Part shown: piece after piece, positions 32,548-42,303 of the stretch | Position numbering within the stretch: the stretch's first letter is position 1 | Layout of the letters: every line of letters starts with the position of its first letter | Source of the DNA: Panicum virgatum | Lineage: Eukaryota > Streptophyta > Magnoliopsida > Poales > Poaceae | Reading direction: 5' to 3' | DNA: 64,000 nt | Assembly: GCF_016808335.1 (NCBI RefSeq) | Contig: NC_053146.1 | Location: forward strand, 42,094,470-42,158,469 | Program-made: the position numbers and the translations under genes | Notes under the pieces: generated by a model | Database searches by the model: none | What the model saw: only the letters and a program-made list of their open reading frames with translations | Told to the model about the DNA's origin: nothing

Positions 32548-33240
32548 TGTCAGTCAAAACCCACCGGCGAGTAGTGACAGGCAACACGAGGAGCCAGGAG
32601 GCTGCCGGGGCGTTGGCTGGCACCGGTCCCTCGGTCAACGGCACAGATCCTGGCACACGCCGTCGCTTCTGGAGATGAAGGACGTGCCACCTGATCTATA
32701 CCCGATCAAGAGGGTGCGAACGTGCCTTTGACGATTTGCCTACAAACACAGACATGTGTAAACATTAGTCCGAGCCGTGGTCGGCTCCCCGGGACGACTC
32801 TTGCATCGGCTTTAAAGAGATGATCGAGTCCCGGTGTCAGATTGGATCTGCATATCCAGATGGTAATGGATAAAGCAAATAACTGCAAAAACTGCTTCAA
32901 TTAAACCTAGCTAATCTAATCCATGACGGTAACAGCTTCACTGCTAGATCGGAACATCCTACACGTAGTTAGGCCTAACAAGCGTAAACGATAACTAAAC
33001 CTTAACCAGAAAAGAGGCCTAAGAACATGCGAAAGCCGATTCCCGGATCAATCCCTATCAAGATCAAGGCAAAGCATCTAATACGTCGCAGATTGTCAAA
33101 CTGAACTAAATCTAAAGATACATGGCCCACATGGCCTAAACACTCACGCAGGAGCTGATTCGTAAGCCTCCTTTAATTTCCTCATTAAGCCCAACTCACT
33201 CGCGGCCCATTAATTAACCTGTTAATTTATGGTGATAACA
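32548..33240 (-). repeat. 5' LTR of the Tat element, internally deleted
   Basis: 693 bp against 1163 bp in the 3' copy; the same ends (TGTCAG... and GGTGATAACA on the plus strand). The missing ~470 bp include the middle of the LTR, so the promoter region of this copy is probably lost. CTCCC follows at 33241. Confidence 0.85.
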
Positions 33241-33510
33241 CTCCCAGCTGTGTTGGCTTATGAGCGAAGGGAACTGCCTACGCTGGTTGTGGGCCGCGCC
33301 GTGTCCGACCCAGGAGACTGGTTGGGCTGTCCCTGCACGAGTCAAGCCCGTCAGGGGTCCCGAGTTTACACCCCCGTCACCAAGGAAGAACAGAGAATGG
33401 GGAATGAGTTCTTTCTCTATTCAGTTCATAACCCAGACAGTAATCAATGGTGGCCTTTATACCACAAGCTTACCAGAGTTACAACGGGCCTTGCCATGAT
33501 ATAAGACTCA
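33241..33510 (-). repeat. LTR-like fragment, right part of a split sequence
   Basis: On the minus strand a TATAAA (33456-33461) is followed by a leader-like stretch (GAACTCATTCCCCATTCTCT) typical of an LTR downstream of its TATA box. With 18463-18736 it is probably one LTR relic split by the Tat element. Ends and family are not determined. Confidence 0.4.
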
Positions 33511-33594
33511 GCCCAAGATGGCCCAGACGCTGCCCGGTCCATGACAAAGAGGGGATCGGCCGGCGGCCGCGTCGCATCCACACAACACATGGGG

Positions 33595-33620
33595 GGAGAG
33601 AGAGAGAGAGAGAGAGAGAG
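33595..33620. repeat. (GA)n microsatellite
   Basis: About 13 uninterrupted GA units following a G run. Unstable simple repeat; the flanks to 33790 hold no gene. Confidence 0.95.
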
Positions 33621-33792
33621 CCCGGCCACCGCGTCTGCCTCTGGCTGCCCCTGCTGCTTGGCCTAGGCGGTTGATTTCTTTTGGTTGTTTTGTTTATTTT
33701 ATCCCATCCCTTCCGGTTCCGGCCTTCCGCCCTTCCCCCGCTCCCCTTCGGCCCTCCCACGGCGCGTGGCCGCACGGCGACCACAATAACTA

Positions 33793-34291
33793 GGGGTGGG
33801 CACAATTACCCGAACCCGAACCCGAATTACCCAAACCCGATCCCGAATTACCCGATCAATATTTCGGGTAGGAAGTTAAGAAACCCGAATTTAATTCGGG
33901 TAATTTGGGTATCGACTCTCGGTATCCGAATTACCCGAACTTTACTGAAAACCCAATATGTCATGGCCTAATCCACTCACTTGATCCCAACAACCCAATA
34001 AGAAATTTATTAGTTTGATTTTTTGATTGCTTGTTTGTTTGATTTGTACAATAATAGTAATATATTGATCTTACTTTTGTATTTGATCCTCTTTTTTACT
34101 TATTGCCTAATGGGAAAGACAAACACTTAGCAGTTGATCGGGTATTTCGGGGAAACTCGAACCCGATATTTTCGGGTACCCGAAATTTCGGGAATTCCTT
34201 TTTTCGGGTAGATTTCGGGTAGCATTTCTAATTACCCGAACTTTTCAATACTCGAATTACCCGACCGAAATTACCCGAATGCCCAGGGCTT
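33793..34291. mobile_element. ACCCGAA/TTCGGGT-rich transposon-like block (hAT-like candidate)
   Basis: Starts TAGGGGTGGGCAC and ends near ATGCCCAGGGCTTG. Both flanks are packed with ACCCGAA (left, many forward copies; right, TTCGGGTA then ACCCGAA again), so the two ends can pair. TAGGGGTGGGCA-type ends with such repeats are seen in non-autonomous plant hAT elements (remembered). The right end is imperfect and I find no 8-bp TSD. About 170 bp of unrelated AT-rich sequence lies in the middle. Confidence 0.4.
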
Positions 34292-34599
34292 GTGAAACCC
34301 TGGAGCAGCAGTGCCCCACCGCCGACAATTAATTAACGAGAGCCAGAGCCCAGAGCCTTGCATGCTGCATTGGCATTGGCATTGCATTGCATCCACTGGA
34401 TTGACTAGGCGGCCAAAGGCGAGGCCTCCATCTGGGTCCGGCACCAGCCACTACAGGATAACATAGAATTAAAGGCATTTCTTAAAGTCGACTACTCAAG
34501 CTACCGCAAGGTCCTTGCTCCAACAGGCTTGAGTACTGAAACGGTACGCACGGGTAAAAATTGCCCGGGGAGGATGACTCTGGTACATACCTACATGTT
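34292..34599. other. No gene seen
   Basis: Contains short GCATTG iterations at 34360-34390 and nothing else recognisable; the right part may be tail sequence of the gag relic that follows on the minus strand. Confidence 0.4.
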
Positions 34600-35584
34600 C
34601 CTGCATACAAGTAGATACAAGATCAGGAAAAACGCATAGGAGCATAGAAAAGTACTCGAGCAAAGAGGCCAGGCAAGGAGTTTACCGGTTCCGGCGGCTT
34701 CTCGGCGGAAAACAACTCGGGGAGGTCAGGAAGGGCGCTGATGCCAAAAAGCGCTCTCTTCACCATCTTCAAGGCCAACCCACTGTCCAATTCTTCAGCA
34801 GACAAGCGGGAAGGATACCTGGCCCCAACATATTGATATCCAAAGTGGTTTTGCTTCTGCAGAGGCTACACTCGCCTTTGCAACCACGACAACACCACCG
34901 AGGCGCCGATAACTCCAACCTCCCTCATCTCTTGGATCTACTTGAGCATATCCCGAACATTAGGCATATCTGATTCCTCGACTCGGACTTCCAATTATCA
35001 TTTGGCTTGGGCACTTCGTGAGTCTAATCAAGCAATTGAGGTGAGTGGTTCCCTATGTAGAACTAGCAATCTTTCCATCCTAACAAACTACTCGGAGTTT
35101 CTCGACGTACTCAGGCCCCCGACCCTGATGCAACTGAAAACCATAACCCCCTATCTTGTGGGGATTCCTGCCATCTGGCTGAGGTTTCAGGTGGAAAAGA
35201 TAACGAAAGAGATTCCAGTGGGGCTGGATCCCAAGAAAGGTTTCACAAAAATCAACATAGATAGAAATGTGCATAATGGAATTAGGATTCAAATGATGGA
35301 TCTGAACCCCATAAAAAGAAAGAAAACCCTGAAGATAGTTAGAGGCTGTAAGAGCAAGTCCGCTCTCGACGAAATGTTGAAAAATGACAAGTTCATCAAC
35401 ATTATCGTAAGGCACTAAATCATACTCGGGGGCTCACCACTGCACTACTTTCTTAGGCTGAAGCAAACCCTCTTTCACAAGACGAAGCAGGGTAGATTCG
35501 TCACACTTACTTTTGCTCTATTTGCCCTTGGGCGGCGATGTTTCTTGTGGCTTCCCCTTCGGAGTGCCCTTCTTCCCTGCCATT
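34600..35584 (-). pseudogene. Gypsy-type gag relic (putative gypsy-type transposon domain family)
   Basis: Minus strand, ATG near 35584 with a basic start (MAGKKGTPKGKPQ). Then YDNVDELVIFQHFVESGLAL, HISIYVDFCETFLGIQPHW and LFRYLFHLKPQPDG, which match the conserved block of cereal proteins annotated with the putative gypsy-type transposon domain (Pfam PF04195, from memory). A later segment, SAEELDSGLALKMVKRALFG (34690-34800), resembles their downstream part. Stops near 35520 and 35443 and further breaks after 35080 make it dead. No pol follows, so only the gag side survives. A TATTTAA at ~35744 on the minus strand could be the old promoter. Confidence 0.65.
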
Positions 35585-36630
35585 TCCTCCTCCACGGGTG
35601 GATTCTAAAACTCGGGGGCGGGAAGGGGAAGGGTCTGAGTAAAGGGGGAGGTCAAATGAGGCGAGATCTCGAAATGGCAGCACTGTGAGAAGTGGGGATG
35701 ATATAGTCAAGAGGCAAGTGAAATAACCCTAGGTCACCGCGGGGTTAAATAGCCAGCGGGATGGCAAATGGGTAATATTATGGAAGCTGAAGCAGTTTTC
35801 ACCAAGCAGATGTGCTTTCACATAGTAATCGCTGCAAATCCGACGAGTCGCTTTTTCTTGGACCTGTCTCGAAAAAGGAGACTATTGATTTATTGCTATA
35901 ATTGAATCAGTGTACATATTAATCTAAGTATGCCACGATGTTTTGGACCCTTCTCTCCAAATTTGGGAATTCGGGAACAAGGCTCGAGGGCTACTAGATA
36001 TATATGTGCATCAGAAATTTGTTTTTCAAAAACATTTGAAAAATATTCGATCAATTTCAAGATTCAAGATTGTGGGAACGGAACGGGCGACCAGAGGGGG
36101 ATGAATGGGAGCCTTCAAAAACTCAGTGAAAAAGCTGACTCCAACTCACTGCCCCAAAACCCTCTCTTCTAATCGCCAAGATAACACGAGTCAACTGGTG
36201 ACACGCTCTTTCTAGAAATGATTAGGAATCCTTGACACAAAGTGGAAGCCGAAAATCTACTACCAAAAACACTCTCCAAAGAAAATAGAACAAAATCTAA
36301 CTAATTCTTTTTTTTCTTTTAAATAGGCAAGCAAGAGTTAGCTAAAATTAGCTAGATTAAAACTTATTAAAACTGACTAGCTAAGCATGCAAGCAAGGAT
36401 TAACAAGCAAAAAGTAATTAACTGAAGCTAACTAACCAGGTAAGGATTCACCCCCAAGAACAAAAAATAATTAGCATCAAAGTAGAAAATAAACAAACGT
36501 GAGAAAATAAAAAGGGAAAAGGCTCACCATGGGCCACGTGCTGTACCTTCACGTGGATCAGGCCTGCTAGCAGCGCTAGTGCTCCTGGGCCACCAGCAGC
36601 GCCCTCCTGGGTCACGCCTGCCCTCTGCTG
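35585..36630. other. No gene; possible Copia LTR relic
   Basis: The first 180 bp are the leader of the gag relic. On the minus strand near 36080-36110 the text CCATTCATCCCCCTCTGG resembles the end of many grass Copia LTRs, suggesting an LTR fragment up to about 36560. No second LTR or TSD was found. Confidence 0.3.
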
Positions 36631-36991
36631 GCGTTTTTTCTATTTTTATATTTTTAAAAACATTTTTTATAAAAATATATTTTTTATTTCACAATTTACA
36701 GTTCTATATCCCTACCGCCCAGCAGGGGGGCGGCAGGGTGCCTACCGCCCGTCTGCGGGGCGGGCGGCCCCCTGCCGCCCCCTGCCGGGCAGTAGGGACC
36801 TATATGTAATTAAAATTTGAGTTCTATTGCATGGAGGCCCCTACTGCCCGGTGGAGGGGCGGCAGGCTCCCCCAATATAAAAGCTGAGGTTCCCCCCACC
36901 TGCATTTGCAGCAAACAACATCCATAGAGGGAAAAAGGAGAGACGTGGTGTGAGGGAGGGAGTTGCAACAGCGAAGTTCTGTCGGATTCCG
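36631..36991 (+). repeat. Left TIR of the MULE
   Basis: About 360 bp: a T/A-rich outer end, a GC-rich middle with repeated CTACCGCCC and GGGCGG runs, and an inner part AACAACATCCATAGAGGGAA through GGGAGTTGCAACAGCGAAG. It pairs throughout with the right TIR. Confidence 0.92.
36876..36882 (+). promoter_or_regulatory. Inward TATA box in left TIR
   Basis: CCCCCAATATAAAAGCTGAG, with TATAAAA at 36876-36882, points into the element toward the plus-strand gene. The same text in the right TIR points the other way. Confidence 0.65.
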
Positions 36992-37195
36992 CACTTGTGA
37001 TCTGCAGGTAAGTTATGTATGAATCCATTAATATTGTAAAATAATTTAATTTAATTAATGCTATAGTATTAAAATTTCATTTCAGTATTAAAATTTCAGT
37101 TTATTACAGACTTGTTTCTAAATTAATTATAAATTAAATAGAATTAAGTTTTGGATAGTGAAATATAGTATTAAACTTGTTTCTAAATATTGCAG

Positions 37196-38173
37196 CATAA
37201 GGCAATAGCTGCCTCCAATTTTGAAGGATTTTCATGGACCGAAGAAAAATCTAGTATAATACTTGAGATCATGACACATCTTGTAATCAGTAAGAAGTTG
37301 GATGTATTAGCAGATGGTACGATAGAGATGGTGTTGTCCAAATTAGTTGAGTTTAAAGATTTTACATTATTTCGTGGTATTACAACGCAAGATGTAAAGG
37401 AACACCTGCTAGAACGTCGGAAGATATACATGAGGATACGTGAACTAGCGAATCATCCTAATGTTATTAGATTCTTACAAAATACTTGTAAGATATGGAT
37501 GCAGTCAGAGGTGTATGAGATGCAGATTAAGGTAACTCTTATTCAGTTCTAATCCCGTCCGTCATTTGTAATCCATATTTACGAAATAGTAAAATTATTG
37601 TGTAATTATATGCTAGGATTATCCCGAGGACACGGAGTTGATTAACAAATTGATACCAAATTTTCGTAAATTGGTATGTATCTTCGGTGGATTTATGCCA
37701 CAAACTAGACGAAGGAGGTAAAGAAGATCTTCGGGTGATAGTTCTTGGCCTCCTCAAGAACAGATGACCGGAGGTTCGTCAAGTCATGCTGCACCACCTC
37801 AAGCACCAACTTGTGTTAACTGGGATGACGATATGGATGACTTCATGCCCTCCAAACCATGGCCTCCAACACATGATATTCCTCCCCCTGTACACGAACC
37901 TAGAACCAGAAAAGAGAGAAAGGGAAAGGCAAGAGGTTCGTCAAGTAATGCTGCACCACCTCAAGCACCAACTTGTGTTAACTGGGATGACGATATGGAT
38001 GACTTCATGCCCCAAAATCATGGCCTCCAACACATGATGTTTGTCCCCCTGTACATGAACCTAGAACCAGAAAAGAGAGAAAGGGAAAGTCGAGAGGTTC
38101 GTCAAGTCACGCTACACCACCTGCAGCACCACCATCTGTCAACTGGGATGACGACCTCGATGATTTCATGACA
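37196..38173 (+). pseudogene. MULE accessory gene: Myb/SANT-like domain plus acidic tandem repeats
   Basis: The transcript probably starts in the TIR. A donor (CTGCAG|GTAAG at 37006/37007) and acceptor (ATATTGCAG at 37195) give a first intron. The next exon, to 37531, reads FSWTEEKSSIILEIM and ELANHPNVIRFL, resembling Myb/SANT-like DNA-binding proteins of plants. A second intron is 37532-37616. The following exon has a basic end RRRR-type (TRRRR) then a TAA near 37720. Beyond it, in the same frame, are Ser-rich repeats with VNWDDDMDDFM. No ATG precedes the Myb-like part in the visible exon. A 1-bp loss in the second repeat shifts the frame. Possibly a transposase co-factor; this is inference. 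Confidence 0.55.
37773..38173 (+). repeat. 162-bp tandem repeat, 2.5 copies
   Basis: Units begin GGTTCGTCAAGT at 37773, 37935 and 38096. The first period is 162 bp and the second 161, so the later copy is out of frame. Each encodes a Pro/Ser part, the acidic VNWDDDMDDFM, and a basic RTRKERKGK part. Confidence 0.9.
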
Positions 38174-38458
38174 TGATATATAACATATGATGTTCATCGG
38201 TTTTAGATTGTGATATAAATTGTGACGGGACAGCAGACCTCCTGTACCTTTAATTGCAATACTTATATGTTTGCTATGTTTGATTGCAATGATTATATTT
38301 ATTTGTGAATCTTGAACCTCGTGTGGCTCTATGATACAATACCACATAAGATACAATGAATGAAATATAAATAGAACGTTAAACAAAATACCACATAACA
38401 TATTACATTGAAGGTTTTATTCGTTACAACCAAATTCGAGAGAAATACGCACTGCCAA
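38174..38458. other. Convergent intergenic spacer of the MULE
   Basis: AT-rich, about 285 bp, between the 3' ends of the two genes. It should contain both polyadenylation sites. TATATAACATATGATG near 38176 and AAATATAAATAG near 38364 are present; nothing firmer can be said. Confidence 0.4.
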
Positions 38459-40877
38459 CTAATTAAACAAGACATCTAGACATAGTATATACATAATATA
38501 CTTAATTTCATACACACAAATACTTTGCAAGCTGTTGCGTGCACAACTAGATGCGGTGAATTCTTGTAGGTGGAGCCGATCCATCCGTCGGATTCCCAGA
38601 AGGTCCAGCCTCGGTACAGATACAGAACAAGCTGCGATGACATGGGAGCATGGTAAGTGATGCACCTTTGGCTTCTGGCATCTGCAGAACACCCTCCCAT
38701 CAATGGTTATCAAAACTTCTTGAACTATCCTTTGTCTGCGAACACCCTGTCCGGTCCTGTCCCTGCATGATACCTCAAACCTTTGCTCTTTTATGCCCAT
38801 CGATATAACTGAGTGAAATCGAGCCTTTTCCATCTTTTTTTTCCATGTACTCATTGACCCTTCCGTAAAAACGCACTCCTGGATCATGAAGTAAGGAAGC
38901 GGTTGATGCGTACCGCTCCCTAAAATACCTTACACATCCATACATGATGAACTCAACAATGCCAACAAGAGGAAATCCACGAACATGATGCATTACCATA
39001 TTGTAACACTCAGCATGGTTGGTCGTCTCGATCCCGTCACGCCTCCCATCTGTGTCATACAGAAGTGACCACTTCTCTTTAGGTGCACCATCAATCCACT
39101 GTGTAAATGGTTTAGTAGTTCGAACTAATGAATCTGTAGAACGTCTCCTGCTGGATGATGAGGTCTGGCTCTTAAGCAATTCGGCGCTCATGTCATCAAT
39201 TATACCCCACAAAGCATCGAACTTCCTCTGCTGATTCTGAGTGCACAATCGCTTGAACAAATTCATCAGATCCTTATTTTTGAACCGCTCATAAAAATTA
39301 GCAGCCATATGCCTCACACACCACCTACTGAAACCATCTGGCCATATAGGAGGTGAAAATGGACTACCTTCTTGGAGCTGCCTTATAGGTGCAAGGAGAC
39401 CTGCATGCCTATCACTGATAAGGCAAACATTAGGCCTTCCAGCAACAACGTGATTCTTCAAACATTAAAGAAACCAGTACCAGCTTTCTGTGTTCTCATT
39501 CTCAACAAAGGCAAAGGCGATGGGAACTATCTGCTTGTTGCAATCAATTCTGATCGCCGTCAATATTGTTCCCTTATATTTCCCTGTCAGGAAAGTGTTG
39601 TCAATACACAGAATAGGAAGGGAGTAAATGAAGGCCCTCACACATGCACCAATGCAGAAGAAAGCTCGCAGCAAACTGCTTGACCCCCCTGACAAGCTCG
39701 GTACACTGTATGTATCAAAAGCACTTCCAGAATTTCTGTGCACAATTGCTTCAAGCATACGAGGTAGGTTGTCATATGAAGCCTCATAAGTGCCAAACCG
39801 CATCTCAAACACTTTTTGTTTAGCCCGCCAAGCCTTTGCATAGCTGATCACATATTGGAAATTCTATTCAATGTCCCTAATTATTAATGCAGACTCGTAA
39901 TCCATTTTGTCAAGAATCACCACATACATCTTCTTGGCCACGAAAGTAGATGTGATATTACGGTGATGTCCCACAACACCTATCAATCTACAAGTTTGTG
40001 GTGTAACAATTGAACATTCCCAGTGTGTTTTGAACTTCCCCTTGTAGCCATGCACTCGCCATGTATAGTCTCTATCTGCACACCTCACCTCATATTCTTT
40101 GCTGCTAGACTTCAACACTCTGAATTCCTTCCTCAAAGATATAGCCCAGACCTTCACAGCATCCTTCACATCTTAAATGGTACGATACTTTGCCCCTTGT
40201 ATGACCTTATTCACTCTGTATTCAAACTCCGGACATCTAATATCTTGTACCACTAGATTCCCAAAACCCTCTTCACGCCATTCACCTAGCACTAGGAAGC
40301 GCTCATAGTCCTCATCGTCCGATGAGTCCCCACATTGCTCTATTATTTGTGCATCCTAGTCTTCTTTCTCCATGTCCTCCACAATTCTAGGTATCAGCTC
40401 GCCTTCATCTGCTAAACCTTGTGGTTCTGGTTCTGGTTTTGGTTCTGGAGCTTGTACGTTCTCTTCTTCTTTATCCTCTTCCAATTCTTCATTCCAGTCA
40501 TATGTTGTGTGTGTTGATCCTTCACCTAAATCACCGACCTTCTGGTGAATCTGAATTACCATTGCAAGAGGCTACCCTCTTTGAAGAGCTGTGTGTATGT
40601 AATGTTTCCATTCTTCCGTACTACTTATAAGCGTCAACTCCCAGAAATCCCCATTTGTTTCCCAGGAAGTCACGGTATGAACCGTAAGCAAATGGGTCTT
40701 TGGATTCACATTGAACTTCCCGTGAAACCATTTGCGTATGGAACCAAAACTCCTCTCTAGGGGTTTATCTAGACTGCACTGTCTTCGTTCCAATGCTGAT
40801 AGATTTACTCCATAGAAATCACGAGTAATTCTATATAAATCACCGTAACGAACTTGAAACGCCACCTTGCTCGACAT
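38459..40877 (-). pseudogene. MULE transposase (mudrA-like)
   Basis: Minus strand, start near 40877 just inside the right TIR. Order: N-terminal region (MSSKVAFQVRYGDLYRITRD), acidic linker, MuDR-type DNA-binding region (VRCADRDYTWRVHGYKGKF, near 40080), and the MULE catalytic domain with CIDNTFLTGKYKGTILTAI (first Asp) and NVCLISDRHAGLL (second Asp). A SWIM zinc finger is at the end (CRCQKPKVHHLPCSHVIAAC). It cuts and joins at TIRs in the nucleus. One frame carries five stops (40572-40574, 40356-40358, 40173-40175, 39864-39866, 39465-39467), and a T-run at 38833-38842 has shifted the end. It is inactive. Confidence 0.9.
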
Positions 40878-41066
40878 ATCTGGCCATTCAAAGACTTAAT
40901 TTTAATTAAACCAATTTCTAAAACCATGGTACAGCTTCAATTATAACCACTAATCTGAACCCTAAGCGGTTACAATTATAAAAAAACACTAATCATAGAA
41001 TTAAAAATACAAAAAATTTAGAATGACAAAGTTGAGATATATTGGTTACATGTGGTTCGGATCTAA

Positions 41067-41457
41067 AATCCGGCAGGGCTTCACTGTTGCAACTCCCTCC
41101 CTCACCCCACGTCTCTCATTTTTCCCTCTATGGATGTTGTTTGCTACAAATGCAGGTGTGGGGGGCTCAGCTTTTATATTGGGGGGAGCCTGCCGCCCCC
41201 CTGCCGGGCGGTCGGCCTGCCTGCCGCCCCTCCACTGGGCGGTAGGGGCCTCCATGCAATAGAACTCAAATTTTAATTACATATAGGTCCCTACCGCCCG
41301 GCAGGGGGGCGGCAAGGGGCGGCCGCCCCGCAGACGGGCGGTAGGCCCCCTGCCGCCCCCCTGCCGGGCGGTAGGGGTATAAAACTGTAAATTGTGAAAC
41401 CAAAAATATATTTCTGTAAAAAACATTTTTAAAAAATATAAAAATAGAAAAAAGGCC
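41067..41457 (-). repeat. Right TIR of the MULE
   Basis: About 390 bp, inverted relative to 36631-36991. Some GC-rich units (CCTGCCGCCC...) differ in number, which accounts for the greater length. Confidence 0.92.
41172..41178 (-). promoter_or_regulatory. Inward TATA box in right TIR
   Basis: On the minus strand CCAATATAAAAGCTGAG, with TATAAAA at 41178-41172, faces the transposase gene about 295 bp away. Confidence 0.65.
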
Positions 41458-41466
41458 CCTCTGCTG

Positions 41467-41937
41467 GGTTGTGCCTTTTCCGGCCCAAGTGCGCCTGTTT
41501 GCCACTCGTGCCTGGCGTCCCTCAGGTCACACGAGAGGCAGGCGCCGCCACCACCGCCTTGCAGCTTGCACCGTCGCACCGCAGCAGCAGCGCGCCGCCA
41601 GTGGCTGGCTGGCTGCGTGAGCGCCGCACGCGTCCCGGTGCACGCTGGCCGCGGTCCGGCTGGCCCACCGCCGCGGCTCTCTCCCCTGTTCACAGCTCGC
41701 TCCAAAAACAGAGGAAGAAATAGAGGAAGAACAAGAAGATCCGAGACTTCGATTCACAAATACTCGCTCAAATCTCAATGAATCAAAGTGAAATTCGAGT
41801 CATAGAAGCACGGCAACAAGGACTAACAGAACCATGAAAAAATCATAAAGAGATGGAGTAAAACTCGCAAATCTAAAATCACACGAAAATACCTTCAAAA
41901 ATAGCAGAAAACCAAAAACGCAGGGAACTAAAATCGA
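41467..41937. other. Interval between the two MULEs; no gene called
   Basis: GC-rich to 41700, then A-rich. Short open frames on both strands are compositional. The left part may be continuous with 36500-36621, the other flank of the first MULE. It ends with TAAAATCGA, the TSD of the next element. Confidence 0.4.
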
Positions 41938-42190
41938 GAGAAAATTGCATGTTTGGGACTCTAAATGCTGCGCTTCACAGTTTTGCCATTCCAAACATTG
42001 ACTTCGTAAAAACGAGACTCCAAACGTTAGGCACTTGATTATACTGCCATTTAGGGTATTTTTCCTCTTCTCTTTTTTTCTTTTCAGGTATTTGGGAGGG
42101 TGAAATGTCTTTCTTGCCCATCTGTATTTGTATCATGTTCTGGACGAATCGTCGAATCATCTTGTTGCTGCTATCTCCTATCGTGCTGCT
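41938..42190 (+). repeat. Left TIR of the second MULE
   Basis: Includes ACTCCAAACGTTAGGCACTT, GATTATACTGCCATTT, and TCAGGTATTTGGGAGGGTGA, all found inverted at the right end. Confidence 0.9.
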
Positions 42191-42303
42191 GTCTCCTATC
42201 GATACGAACTGAAACGCAACCCTAGACACCGGCCGGCCACCCCACCACCGGCGGCACCCCACTACCGGCCACCGCAGCATGCTGCTCCCCGCCCTTGACG
42301 AGC

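Larger units (their letters stand above)
18737..33240 (-). mobile_element. Tat-lineage Ty3-gypsy element with opposite-strand genes
   Basis: A minus-strand element of 14.5 kb: 5' LTR (33240-32548), gag, PR, RT, dual RNase H, INT, then a 4-kb region with two genes on the plus strand, polypurine tract and 3' LTR (19902-18740). CTCCC at 18732-18736 and 33241-33245 is the likely TSD; three extra T's lie between the left copy and the canonical TG. Dual RNase H and antisense accessory ORFs are known in the Tat (Retand/RIRE2-like) lineage. Many stops and frameshifts show it is inactive. A solo LTR of another family splits gag. Confidence 0.85.
36631..41457. mobile_element. Mutator-like element (MULE) with two convergent genes
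   Basis: 4.8 kb bounded by long terminal inverted repeats (36631-36991 and 41067-41457) and a 9-bp TSD, CCTCTGCTG, at 36622-36630 and 41458-41466. The left TIR starts GCGTTTTTTC and the right, reversed, GGCCTTTTTTC. A MULE transposase gene is on the minus strand starting near the right TIR. A Myb/SANT-like gene is on the plus strand starting at the left TIR. They converge at 38175-38459. The layout matches that of maize MuDR (mudrA/mudrB), although the second gene here is unlike mudrB as I remember it. Confidence 0.92.

Noticed and set aside
34942..35418. Plus-strand 158-codon frame
   Set aside because: It is antisense to the better-supported minus-strand gag relic, whose conserved block is recognisable.
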